Below, piece by piece: positions 1 to 9,897 of a stretch of DNA of 64,000 nt. The DNA lies in the NCBI GenBank assembly GCA_030407085.1, contig JAQOWT010000011.1, positions 113,597-177,596 on the forward strand. The letters run 5' to 3'. The stretch comes from Trichopria drosophilae. Its lineage: Eukaryota > Arthropoda > Insecta > Hymenoptera > Diapriidae. The position numbers were made by a program, and so were the translations under genes. Below the pieces are notes generated by a model. It was not told the DNA's origin and searched no databases. It saw only the letters and a program-made list of their open reading frames with translations. The stretch's first letter is position 1, and every line of letters begins with the position of its first letter.

Positions 1-1
1 G

Positions 2-502
2 GACCTCTTCTCAGAGGGTTGGATATCTCGTGCTCACGACCAACTGGCGTCGTTAGAGTCAAGTCTTAGAGCCTCAGATCTACAAAGGGTGACTCAATTG
101 ACCTTCGGCCTTATACCCTCAGAAACTACGTCGACCTTGAATTCCCTCCCGGAACGTGCTCCACTCGCTTTTCTCCGCTCCAGGCTACAGGTGCGACTGG
201 CTACATGTCACGCTTCACGTTTTGTTATCGACTATGTCACCATGCGCCTGGATCCGGGGAGACGGTGCCAGTCCTGTAACTCAGGATTGCTAGAGACACC
301 CGAACATATGCTCCTTCACTGTCCAGCCTTCGAGGACCTTCGACGTTCCCTGTGGTCTTTCGCCTCGGACCCAGCAGATCTGCCAGCGCGCTACTCGGAA
401 TTCTTCTCTTTGCTAAACGACAAAGCCCTTCACACTCTCAAAGCGCTACACTCTTACCTCCGCAGAGTTTATGAGTATCGTGAGTCCCGCTTTACAAATT
501 AA
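2..502 (+). CDS. C-terminal part of a non-LTR (LINE) retrotransposon polyprotein, truncated by window edge
   Basis: The frame is open from base 2 to the stop at 500-502, so about 166 codons of a longer protein are visible. Near residue 100 it has CQSCNSGLLETPEHMLLHCP, a C-x2-C...H-x4-C zinc knuckle. In Jockey/R1/I-type elements such a knuckle sits after the reverse transcriptase and closes the ORF. The lead-in (FLRSRLQVRL, then a short helix) and the short basic tail after the knuckle also fit the end of such an ORF2. The reverse transcriptase core would lie left of the window. No intron or frameshift is visible here, so the copy may be fairly young or simply cut off. The exact clade cannot be assigned from this piece. 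Confidence 0.8.
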   Translation, partial: DLFSEGWISRAHDQLASLESSLRASDLQRVTQLTFGLIPSETTSTLNSLPERAPLAFLRSRLQVRLATCHASRFVIDYVTMRLDPGRRCQSCNSGLLETPEHMLLHCPAFEDLRRSLWSFASDPADLPARYSEFFSLLNDKALHTLKALHSYLRRVYEYRESRFTN

Positions 503-1121
503 CGAAGATGATCAAGTCGACTCCCCCTACAGCGGACTCTGCGTCGGAACCTAGTCATAAACTAATTTGTGATATCTCATCTGCGAAATTTGTTAAATTG
601 TTTCATTTATTTTAGTTAGAGGCTCCGAACAATATTGTTCTTAATCGATTTTGATGTATGCGGGCTCAAAATGTCCGTGTTGAAAAGTTCTTTCGAATGG
701 TGTCTGGCATATATGTGACATTCAAAATTTTATTACCCTGGAAACTGCCATTGGATATAAAAAATACTGTCCCGGAAACTGCCCCGGTATGTATAGGTAC
801 ATACCTAAGTATATGTATGTATGTGGTCGAGCGCATGGAAGGACGAAAAGTAATTGTGTTAAAGCCTTAATATTGACATTGTGTGGCGATAGCCAGTTTA
901 AATATTCGCCGTCACAAATATGTCCACAATTTTCAATCTATACCCTCCATTAAGGTGTGCAAACCATAGCAGTGAAATGTTATTTCGTTTCCTTCCATTT
1001 TAAATATCATAATTTTGTTCAGTGTCTACATACCTTCCTAACGTGGATTAAAAAATTTCGATTTATAATCCTTGACTGTACACCTTTACAGTTTGAGTTT
1101 CTGTAAGTATATATATACCCT
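503..1121. other. AT-rich stretch, probable 3' UTR of the LINE followed by spacer
   Basis: No supported gene. The first part probably includes the 3' untranslated region of the LINE copy, but no clear poly-A tail or target-site duplication could be found. A 70-codon ORF at 658-870 has no recognisable content. Confidence 0.4.
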
Positions 1122-1272
1122 CCTGAAAATAATCACATGAGAAATCATATGAGAAATCATATGAGATATCATGTGAGAAATCATATGAGAAATCATATGA
1201 GAATTTGATACTGTTTCTCATATGATTTCTCATATGATTTCTCATGTGATTTCTCATGTGATTATTTTCAGG
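1122..1272. repeat. Hairpin made of 12-bp AAATCATATGAG repeats
   Basis: The arms begin CCTGAAAATAATCACATGAG and end with the reverse complement ...GATTATTTTCAGG. Each arm carries four to five copies of AAATCATATGAG, forward on the left and inverted on the right, around a short loop near 1204. It is about 150 bp long and looks like a small foldback element of the same repeat family as 1722-2998. Confidence 0.8.
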
Positions 1273-1721
1273 TAAAAATCGTTGTATTTTTCATATTATC
1301 GCCTCCGCAAGATTGCGTCAAGTAAATCCTTTTTGGTAGAACATACAATTTTCTTCATCCGCCAGCCGAAAGTACGTAGTTCCCTGCTCGATTTGGCTCC
1401 GGGAAGAGCGACTTTGGAGGGCGCGTTTTTTAAATCGTTGCATAGCAACGCCCGCGACAGCATACGGGTTCTAACCACAAAACTTGACAGCTCAAAAATA
1501 GTATACGGCACAAGGCCAGAATATTGGATGCAATGGAGTGCGTTTCATGATGTCATATCACGCACGCCGGGAAATCCAACTTTCTGGCTATGTGTCATAA
1601 TATACTATTCCTACAAAAAAGTCAGTGAGAGCACTGATCTAAAATTAACAGGTTAGTCACGAATGTCACTGGAGTTACTTCTTATAACTTGACTACGACC
1701 GGTATAAAGCCTCATTAGTAT
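1273..1721. other. GC-richer spacer without a recognised gene
   Basis: Open frames exist on both strands (1282-1656 plus, 1296-1511 minus), but neither has a recognisable motif and they overlap in antisense. They are best read as chance frames in a GC-richer segment. Nothing else stands out. Confidence 0.4.
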
Positions 1722-1835
1722 TTGCTATATGATTTCTTGTATGAAAACATATGTGACAAGACATATGAAAAATCATATGAGAAATCATATGAGAAATCAT
1801 GTTAGAAATCATATGAGAAATCATATCGTCGCCCC

Positions 1836-2085
1836 GGACGAAGACTAACACAAAATCATCTCAGACGAAGAATAACACGCGATTTTTCGTCAGACGAAGA
1901 CTAACACGAGAAATAATTTCGGACGAAAAGTAACACGAGAAATTGATTTCGGACGAAAACTAACACGAGAAATAATTTCGGACGAAAACTAACACGAAAA
2001 ATAATTTCGGACGAAAACTAACACGAGAAATAATTTCGGACGAAGACTAACACGGAAAAATTTTTCGGACGAAAACTATCATGGG
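1836..2085. repeat. 29-bp tandem repeat, left arm (GGACGAAAACTAACACGAG family)
   Basis: About eight imperfect copies of a unit starting GGACGAAAACTAACACGAG and ending ATAATTTC. Variation is mostly single-base (GAAGAC/GAAAAC, GTAAC/CTAAC). Confidence 0.85.
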
Positions 2086-2413
2086 AATTTTCAAAAATAG
2101 TACAGCCCATTAATTAATTAAATAAATTGAAATTAAATGTTATGTTTATATATCTCATTTAAATAAATAAGGCAATAAATAATACATATATATATATATA
2201 TTATAATGATTTCCCGCGTGTATGCCAAAATTTTGACATATTCTCTTAATTTCTGGCTGCGATGAAAACTATATAGAAGGCAATGATTTTCCGTAAAACT
2301 TTGGTATAATATCACATTTCTTTATTCAATAAATATTTTAGAACAAATATTTAATGCACTGTAAAATAGTTTTCCGAAAAAGTAGGGCAGCTAATAACCG
2401 TTAATAAAATTTT

Positions 2414-2611
2414 TCCGTGTTAGTCTTCGTCCGAAATGAATTTCTCATGTTAGTTTTCGTCCAAAATTATTTCTCGTGTTAGTTTTCGTCCGAAATCAAT
2501 TTCTCGTGTTACTTTTCGTCTGAAATCATTTCAAATGTTAGTTTTCGTCCGAAATCAATTTCTCGTGTTACTTTTCGTCTGAAATAAATTTCTCGTGCTA
2601 GTCTTCGTCCG
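2414..2611. repeat. 29-bp tandem repeat, right arm (inverted copies)
   Basis: About seven copies of the reverse complement (CTCGTGTTAGTTTTCGTCCG plus AAAT...TT) of the unit at 1836-2085. It forms the other half of the foldback stem. Confidence 0.85.
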
Positions 2612-2615
2612 GCGC

Positions 2616-2994
2616 GACGATATGAGAAATCATGTTAGAAATCATATGAAAAATCATATGAGAAATCATGTTAGAAATCATATGAGAAATCATGTTAGAA
2701 ATCATATGAGAAATCATATGAGAAATCATATGAGAAATAATATGAGAAATCGTGTTAGAAATCATATGAGAAATCATGTTAGAAATCATGTGAGAAATCA
2801 TATGAGAAATCATATGAGAAATCATATGAGAAATCATATGAGAAATCATATGAGAAATCATATGAGAAATCATATGAGAAATCATATGAAAAATCATATG
2901 AGAAATCATATGAGAAATCATATGAGAAATCATGTGAGAAATCATGTGAGAAATCATGTGATAAATGATATGAGAATGCACGTGAGAATGAAGT
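2616..2994. repeat. 12-bp tandem repeat AAATCATATGAG, about 31 copies
   Basis: The unit AAATCATATGAG varies to AAATCATGTTAG and AAATCATGTGAG. Because the unit is a multiple of three, both strands stay open and translate to MRNH-type and MISH-type repeats. These frames are a by-product of the repeat, not genes. CATATG and ATCATATGAT are self-complementary, so each unit is a mini-palindrome. Confidence 0.9.
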
Positions 2995-3104
2995 CGTGAT
3001 CGCGAGTCTTGTGTAAAGGTAGTAAAGTACTCATGTAAATTTCAAAAAAATTTCAAATAAATTTCAGCTAATAGATCTTTAGAAATGACAATTTTTGTTC
3101 TTTA

Positions 3105-4370
3105 ATAGTACTTTTCGTATCAAGGGCGTAAAATGAGATTTTACGCCCGCACGCGAGTCCCGTGCCCGAAATAGTACTTTCCGAATCAAGGGCGTAAAAT
3201 GAGATTTTACGCCCGCAGGCGAGTCCCGTGTCCCGGCATCGGTCATCCCGCTCATCGGGTGATCGCCTGTTGGGTGTAAAAGCTTACGCCCGTGATACGA
3301 ATAATATTTTTCGCCCGAGTGGGCGTAAAGTTCGAGTTTATGACCCGATTTATAAACTCGAAATAGTGGGGAACTCCTATCTTTCCCGTGCAATTTTCGA
3401 GGGCGTAAAATGCGATTTTACGCCCGCAAATGGGGGCGTAAAATCGAGTTTTTGCCCAGGAGGGCGAAATAGTAGATTGTGCAACGAGGGAGCAAAATAG
3501 GTGTTTCCCGACGAGGACGTGTTTGACTCCCGAGCGTAGCGAGGGCGGCAATTCGTACTCGTCGGTGAACACCTTTGCTCCCATGTCACACATACAATTT
3601 TTTCGCACTTTTAGCGCAAAATAACTACTATTTTGACCCCTATATTTAGCGAGCAAAATAGCACTGACTCTCCAGCGGGAGCAAAATAGCCATTTTGCTC
3701 CCTAGGGAGTGAATAATAACGTTTTGCTCTCTAGAAAAAAAAAATTTTTCGCACTCTGAGCGCAAAGTACTATTTTGCTCCCTATATCGCGGGAGCAAAA
3801 TAGCACTTTCTCTCCCTAGGGAGCAAAACGTTATTATTCACTCCCTAGGGAGCAAAATGGCTATTTTGCTCCCGGTGGAGAGTCAGTGCTATTTTGCTCC
3901 CTAAATATAGGGGTCAAAATAGTACTTAATTTGCGCTAAAAGTGCGAAAAAATTGTATGTGTGACGTGGGAGCAAAGGTGTTCACCGTCGAGTACGAATT
4001 GCCGCCCTCGCTACGCTCGGGTGTCAAACACGTCCTCGTCGGAAAACACCTATTTTGCTCCCTCGTTGCACAATCTACTATTTTGATTCAGTAGGCGTAA
4101 AATGGCCATTTTACGCCTCGTTTTCGGGGCGTAAAACGACCAATGTATTGAGATAGGGATTTTGCTGAGTCATCGTTGTTCAAAATCAGCGAAAACTGGC
4201 CATTTTTCACAACTACTGAATCAAAAAATTGTGTTAGCATCTCGGGCGTAAACTTTTACACCCTCTAAGACGATCATGCGACACCCTCGGGCCGGCTTCG
4301 CCGTCCCTCGGGCGCGTTGATCCTCTGCGGGCGTAAAAGTCATTTTACGCCCTTGATACGAAAAGTACTA
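3105..4370. mobile_element. 1.27-kb palindrome built of nested small hairpins
   Basis: The outer arms match (TAGTACTTTTCGTATCAAGG at 3107; inverted copy ending near 4370). The inner arms 3465-3720 and 3830-4085 are nearly perfect inverted copies around a centre near 3776. Within the arms lie many 25-30-nt hairpins, such as GGGCGTAAAATGAG / ATTTTACGCCC (3127, 3189, 3401) and GGGAGCAAAATAG / ATTTTGCTCCC (3680 onward). The GC-rich stretches with CGTAGCGAGGGCGG-type text are also mirrored. No protein-coding content. Interpreted as a non-autonomous foldback transposon; the family is not recognised. Confidence 0.7.
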
Positions 4371-4835
4371 TTTCGATACAAGGGCGTAAAAGTGTTTTTC
4401 CTAACTCCGTGCGCAAAATGCGTTTTTGCGCACGCAAATGAGTGCGCAAAATAAGCCCATACCCGCAATGTTATTTCGCCTACTCATTTCTCGCTTAAAA
4501 TCGAATATTTTGTGCACGTCGTTAGGAAAAAATGCATACGCAACATGTGCGCTGAATAGGTGATTGCGCACTCGACTCTTTGTGACACGTCAAACCCAAC
4601 TCGTGCGGGAATCACCTATTTTGCGCACTTGTTGCGTAATGTACAATTCTGCGAACGTGGGAGTTGGGGCCCGAGCCGAAGGCGAGGGCTGCATGCACGT
4701 TCGTTCAAAAAACAGTTTACGCCCATGTGCCGAACAATATTTTTTGTTGCCGTGTGAGTAAAGTGCCTTTGAAAATCGTAAAAATTACTTTACGCATAAC
4801 TTTACGCACACTGTAACAAAAAAATAATATTAATA
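4371..4835. repeat. GCGCAAAAT hairpin repeats and a block repeated at 37,150-37,340
   Basis: Continues the hairpin style with another core (GTGCGCAAAAT / ATTTTGCGCAC at 4411-4450 and 4553-4628). The segment 4640-4815 (GCCCGAGCCGAAGGCGAGG ... GTGCCGAACAATATTTTTTG ... ACTTTACGCA) is repeated with modest divergence at 37,150-37,340. It is therefore an interspersed element or element end. Confidence 0.65.
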
Positions 4836-5040
4836 AAATTAGAGAGACCCTCCCCATCTCTCCCCCCCCTTCCCCCGAGCCCCCCCCCCTCTCTTTAGCG
4901 AGCCCCACTTTTTTTAGAGGGACCCCCCATCTTTCCCCCTCTTTCGCAGATTGCACCCCCCTCTCTGTTTATATCCCCTCCCCACGCGCTCTTTTTTAAA
5001 GACCCCCCCTCCTTTTTTTAAAGAGAGAGAGTGAGACCCC
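4836..5040. repeat. Pyrimidine-rich low-complexity tract
   Basis: A long C/T-rich run on the plus strand (CCTCCCC, CTCTCTCC, CCCCCCC) with few purines. Derived reading frames are low complexity and were ignored. Confidence 0.8.
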
Positions 5041-6461
5041 CTCCATCCTTATACCTATGGATACAACAAAAAAACGTGATATTTTCATGTTGATTCGCCT
5101 TTTGTGACATTACCGTTGGTTTTCCGACAAAAACCGACATAACCTTATTTGTAGACAATTTTGAGGCTCTAACTGTTTTGTTTGAAACATTTTTTAGTAT
5201 CATGTATATATTGTAGAAAAAAACGCAAAAAACTCGTTTTTTTAATGTTTTTTTTAACCGACCACCATCTAATCTTATATGGACGGACTCCAAAAACTAA
5301 TCAGTTCTAAGTTAGACCATAAGAAATCGATATATAGGTCCACTTTTTTAATCCGCCTTTCCGTTGGCGAGATATCGCGTATACAAAATTAGCGTTACGT
5401 ACGTACGTACGTACAAGATCACGGACACAAATTTTTTTTTTTGCTTTTTTGTGTTCAGTAGGGTCTGAAACGTGGACATTTGATCAAAAACTGTAGGGTA
5501 ATTTTTTGGCGCCCTGTGCATGAATTCAATACTTCGTCTGACCTTCGGTCAGGGTCGAAGTAACATATATGAACATATTAAATTATAACTTTTTTAATGT
5601 ATTCAGTCATAATTTACTCAAACTTATTATTTCTTTACCAGTTAGGTACTCGTCACATGAAATGACAAAATTTTTTTATTTCACCCATTTAAAAAAGTTT
5701 TGCTCGTGGTGTGTTGTAAAATAATGAAAAAATGTAGTAAAGTAATCATCAAGGGAGGTATTCTTTTTTACTTCCCGAGGGGCTGCATGTTTTTCACCCT
5801 CGGCTTGGCCTCGGGTACATGTTACATGCAGTCTGAGACATTCTTTATTTTACCACCCTTCATGAGTAATGTATTATTTCATCTTATACTATGACAAAAA
5901 GTGATAAATAAACTATACCCATAGTCTGTTGGCAAAATTGCATTCGAGTGGACTGAAAATGGTGCTACAGGTTATATATCCGACGACAGGACAGTTACGA
6001 CGAACCGCATTCGAAGTCGTAAGAGGTCTTTAGGCGCGATGCGCGTTTATTTTTCGCGTTTTGTACTTTTTACGGCGCAGAGTCGCTATAAAAATATTAA
6101 AATAAATTACTTTACAAATGCGTGCCATTTTTTTCTCAGGGCCATAAGTTTTTAAAATGTATAAAGAATATACAGTTTTCTTGCCAAATTGTAAATCGAT
6201 GAAGAACATTATTTGTTGTCAACATTTTGTAAACAAACATAATTTTAATATGGTTTCAAACAATATTTTTTCGTGAGAAAATTCTTACTTGAACTTTATT
6301 TTATAACAAATCGATCCCTTCTTGAATTTTTTTAATGTGTCTATTAGTTTTCGAGTAATTGATTTTCTAAATGAAATGATAAAAAAAATAAATTGTTTAT
6401 ATTATCAACAACAAATTTTTTTTTTGCGAAATCCTTCGGTACATCATTTCTTGACTTGAAA
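5041..6461. other. AT-rich spacer with a short dispersed repeat
   Basis: No supported gene. It contains an (ACGT)n run at 5397-5414. A block at 5750-5890 (TTCTTTTTTACTTCCCGAGG, CATGCAGTCTGAGACATTC) recurs in rearranged order near 36,270-36,370. A frame open from 5918 to about 6150 encodes roughly 77 residues of unknown character with no start codon; it is not called as a gene. Confidence 0.4.
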
Positions 6462-6481
6462 CACTACAAGAAAATCACACT
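6462..6481 (-). mobile_element. Candidate CACTA-type transposon terminus
   Basis: Begins CACTACAAGAAAATCACA, matching the hallmark end of CACTA/EnSpm transposons. It lies about 490 bp beyond the stop codon of the CACTA-type transposase at 6955-9195, the right place for the 3' end of that element. No matching inverted end was found to the right, so the call rests on one terminus. Confidence 0.5.
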
Positions 6482-6954
6482 TTCGATTAAAATAAAATTT
6501 TATGATTTTTAGGTGGCACGTTTGAGAAATTTTGACTCAGTTGTTACATTCAACTGAAATTGTATATTTTACGGTTTTTGGGATCGCTAAATCATTGATG
6601 TGTCATCAAAATTTCTATATTCAAAATGGACAGTCGGTTAAGAGAAATAAGAAATATACAAAAACTTCAAAATTTCATTAAAACCTGCTGAAATGGTATA
6701 TTATCCCAAAAGAAACAAAACAGTACCAAACATTCATGAGAAAATGAAACCATTTCTACAGAACTGATTACACTCAAAAAACTGAGCCATCTATCGTCTG
6801 ACTTTTGTAATGAAAGGAGCAATAATCAATGATATTTTTAAATAAACAAGAATTCTTTATACATACATATCTGCAAGATTTACATTTACATATACACATA
6901 CATATACATATACATCACTCAATAAGTATACGTTACTTTATTAATATACATTAC

Positions 6955-9195
6955 TTAATAATGATACAAGTTAGGAACCGGGCAAATGTATCTATCGTTT
7001 TTAACATGCATAAGAACACATATTTGTCGAATTTCGGCCGTGGCGATACATATACTGTCATTGCTGATGCTGTCAATAATTCTTATCGATATACTTGTGG
7101 CGAATTCACGTGTATTTATTACATTGCAGATCGTTAATTCTGTATGATGCTCCTTGTCGAGTACGAACGTAATTATATTTATAAATTGTCCATTGTATAG
7201 TTGTGCTACACTATTATCAGAACGTTTATTGGTTTTTGTACATGACATGTAGAGTATGTTTTCTTTTACCATGCGTTTGTATCCAAATGTGTTGGGAGCT
7301 GTGAGTCCAAATTGTACACGTATCTCTTCTTCCAAGGTAATACCTTTGCCAAAGTATGTAATGTCAGACTGTTTAGTGGCGTTGACCACAAGTCTTTTCG
7401 TCAAATTGTCAGGAATATCATCAGGCGCTGAAGGATTTACTAATTTTTGCATGGCATTAATACTTTTTTTTACATTAATATACCGAATTATTTGTAAATT
7501 GACGCCTTTGGCAGATTTGACTGCTTGTAGCATTTCGTGATTTCCCGACTCAAAGGAGTATGTTGAATGCGTCCAGAGAGGTCCCCAATGTACTACACTA
7601 CTTGTCATGTGTAAAAGCTGATGTACATTATATGTCATTGCACTTTCTTTGTAAATGTTTTGGACGCCCCAAACAAAACTATACAACATTTCATCAGCAG
7701 TATTTAGTTCATCAATTCTAATATCCATTCGTAATAAAACGTGCAAGCTATTTGTTAACAACGTCCAGTGAAATAATACCTCATCATTATGCAGATAGTT
7801 ACTAAGCAACGGAACACTGTAGTATAAAACATAATTTTCCCATTCGCGTGCCTTCCATTTTATTCTATCAGATAAAGGACGTGTTAAACGAGATACTTGA
7901 TTAGGAGCTTTGATTTTCTTGATTTCATTATCAATATTCGTGACCTGGTCTTTGGATAATGTGCAGAGTATATGCTCGGTAATTTGTTTCGCAACCCCGA
8001 GAAGAATGCAATGCATATAGTCCGGAACGAAACCATTAATGATGTCGAAATAGTGTAAATTAATAAGACTCGACGGCTCTTTTACGCCATGTACAGGACG
8101 TCCACTTTTACTAGTCATCACTTTTTCCATATCCTCGACAGTATTAAACATATTTCTATCAGGTGGGAAGATTTCAGTTATAGGGTATCGTATACAGGAT
8201 CCATCATGTTTACCTGGATGTAAACACCAGTTGCAGCCATAAGAACCATTGTACTGCTTAATACCTTGCAAGGGCGCCCGAGCTGCAGAATCTACACACG
8301 CGATTAGTACATATAAATGAATTGTCCTTGTCTCGGTTCCTATGGAACAGTCAATACCTATCTCTGACAATTTATTGATCATATTGACAATGGGATACAT
8401 GAAGGCATTCATTGGTGGTTTGTTCTTCCCAAACCAAAACGCGCATGGCACTAGGTTATTAAATCTTTCCCTCGCAGGTATTTCATTAATTAACAAATAG
8501 GCAGGCCACAAAGAGTTCTTTGAACTAAAAAATTTGCTTGCTCCATCAGTATTTAACACTGCGGTAGCGTAATTACGTTTTACGGTTTCCGGTAGGTTAT
8601 GAACGAATGATCGATACAGCTTACCATCATATATATCTTTTATATGACCATCTGCGTACTCCCTTTCGTTAGTAACGTGCTTGTAGTATTTCTCATTCGC
8701 AGTTATCAACTCGCTGATGGTTTTAGAAGGATCTAATACCTGAAAAAAATTCGTACTGGACGGTTTCGACATATCCATGTTTGTATTGCATTCATTGCAT
8801 CGTACCGATTTCGAGAAGTCTTCAATTTCACCTACATATTCATCACAGTGTGGACAAACTGCATGATATTGTACGTTACATTTCGGGTTAAAAATTTTAT
8901 CAATCATATATCTCGATTGAGGTAAGACTGGTGCAGAGAATATGTCATTGATGAGAGTCAGTAAATTTGATGTCCCTATATGAGACAACTTGTTTGCTAT
9001 TGAGTACTTCAAAACCATTAAAACCACTTCACAAACGGTTCTGTTTACTGGTGTTGAAATTTTGTCAAAAAAATTCTTCATGAATGGATTGTCGAATTCA
9101 GCTTCTTCACATCCTTCTTCTGATTCCTCGATGTTAAATGAACTATGTTCATCTACATCTGATGACTGCGGAGAAAATATTACCTGCAATTGCAC
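6955..9195 (-). CDS. CACTA/EnSpm-type (tnp2-like) transposase, uninterrupted 746 codons
   Basis: A DDE-type transposase expected to excise and integrate its own element in the nucleus. Visible features in order: acidic N-terminus (to about residue 35); a C2C2 zinc finger (C114, C117, C133, C136); NTDGA with D217; CVDSAARAP with D302; CNWC with C321/C324; the diagnostic PDYMHCILLG with D392/H395; and SFESGNHE with E549. The order NTDG, CVD and DYMHC is typical of insect tnp2-like proteins. The frame has no stop. The listed Met may not be real: TTTTCTCCGCAG just upstream of SSDVDEH is a good 3' splice site (exon start about 9165), and the paralogue at 21,983-24,356 has an acceptor at the equivalent place. 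A 5' exon is therefore likely but was not found. This is the only intact copy of three in the window. Confidence 0.85.
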   Translation of the reverse strand: MQLQVIFSPQSSDVDEHSSFNIEESEEGCEEAEFDNPFMKNFFDKISTPVNRTVCEVVLMVLKYSIANKLSHIGTSNLLTLINDIFSAPVLPQSRYMIDKIFNPKCNVQYHAVCPHCDEYVGEIEDFSKSVRCNECNTNMDMSKPSSTNFFQVLDPSKTISELITANEKYYKHVTNEREYADGHIKDIYDGKLYRSFVHNLPETVKRNYATAVLNTDGASKFFSSKNSLWPAYLLINEIPARERFNNLVPCAFWFGKNKPPMNAFMYPIVNMINKLSEIGIDCSIGTETRTIHLYVLIACVDSAARAPLQGIKQYNGSYGCNWCLHPGKHDGSCIRYPITEIFPPDRNMFNTVEDMEKVMTSKSGRPVHGVKEPSSLINLHYFDIINGFVPDYMHCILLGVAKQITEHILCTLSKDQVTNIDNEIKKIKAPNQVSRLTRPLSDRIKWKAREWENYVLYYSVPLLSNYLHNDEVLFHWTLLTNSLHVLLRMDIRIDELNTADEMLYSFVWGVQNIYKESAMTYNVHQLLHMTSSVVHWGPLWTHSTYSFESGNHEMLQAVKSAKGVNLQIIRYINVKKSINAMQKLVNPSAPDDIPDNLTKRLVVNATKQSDITYFGKGITLEEEIRVQFGLTAPNTFGYKRMVKENILYMSCTKTNKRSDNSVAQLYNGQFINIITFVLDKEHHTELTICNVINTREFATSISIRIIDSISNDSICIATAEIRQICVLMHVKNDRYICPVPNLYHY

Positions 9196-9340
9196 ATTAC
9201 AAAGTACATTACGTATATACTTCTATTACAGTAATAATGTATATTATTCAAGTTCATGTTGATTTCTTGAATGCAAATGGAAATAATTTAATAAAGAAGT
9301 AATGGATGTGCGGTCCGTTGACAATAAATTAAACTATTTT
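9196..9340. other. Short AT-rich spacer upstream of the CACTA gene
   Basis: No first exon or promoter for the CACTA transposase could be recognised here. Confidence 0.3.
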
Positions 9341-9730
9341 TGTTGACAAAACTACATCAATTCCTGACATCAAAGAATTATCAGAAATATTATCAAAGTG
9401 CTTAAAAAAAGAAAATATTAGAGTTGTTCACAAGCCAATTAACACCAACATTGGAGGGATGAAACCATTAAAAGACAAATTAGAAATTGAATAAATGTCG
9501 AACATTGTTTACCAAATTCTATGTAAAAATTGTGAGAAGGTGTATATTGGTCAGACCAGCACTCTTAAAACCCAGCACCAAAGAACATGAAACGAACATA
9601 TATGGACTGGAATCCAAAAATACAGGATTAACGATACATACAGTTGACGCTTCTCACAATTTAGATTATTCGAATGATATCGTGTAACAACGGAAAGAAA
9701 TAGCAGAAATCGAAAATAAATTCAGAATTA
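9341..9730 (+). pseudogene. Penelope-like retroelement relic (GIY-YIG endonuclease part)
   Basis: Plus-strand translation gives IPDIKELSEILSKCLKKENI, then VVHKPINTN, a stop at 9492-9494, then NIVYQILCKNCEKVYIGQTS. This is the linker plus start of a GIY-YIG nuclease as found at the C-terminus of Penelope-like elements. Further on, KNTGLTIHTVDASHNLDYSN matches the following helix and HNFD-type motif in another register. In-frame stops and frameshifts show it is dead. The reverse transcriptase half is absent, as expected of a 5'-truncated copy. Confidence 0.75.
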
Positions 9731-9897
9731 TTTCATCAAAAAGTCTTAAAATACTGTGAATATTCGTTTTCAACAATCCAATTTACCGTCTACATATGAC
9801 ACTATTCTGTGAAAAATATATTCTGGGAAAAAACGTCGTGAATGTAAACATCGCTGAAATTTCGTAACAATTTTTCGATATTACAGAGGTAATATAT

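Larger units (their letters stand above)
1722..2998. mobile_element. Foldback-like compound element with repeat-built arms
   Basis: From outside in: a 12-bp repeat array (about 1760-1826), a 29-bp repeat array (1836-2085), an AT-rich centre (2086-2413), the 29-bp array in inverted orientation (2414-2611), then a second 12-bp array (about 2616-2994). The junction GATATGA/GTCGTCG-type sequence is mirrored on both sides (ATATCGTCGCC at 1823, GCGCGACGATAT at 2611). Arms built of tandem repeats are typical of foldback elements. Unexpectedly, the two 12-bp arrays read in the same direction while the 29-bp arrays are inverted. No coding capacity is seen. True ends and a target duplication were not found. 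Confidence 0.6.

Noticed and set aside
1282..1656. 124-codon plus-strand ORF
   Set aside because: No motif, antisense ORF in the same place, composition explained by a GC-richer segment.
2616..2994. CRISPR-like repeat array
   Set aside because: Units are contiguous 12-mers without unique spacers, and the genome is eukaryotic.
2595..2999. Sense and antisense ORFs made of MRNH or MISH repeats
   Set aside because: The 12-bp unit is a multiple of three and lacks stops; both strands being open at once is typical of repeats, not genes.
3079..3656. Several ORFs of 70-134 codons in the hairpin palindrome
   Set aside because: They lie on both strands of a palindrome and repeat the same hairpin modules; no protein-like features.
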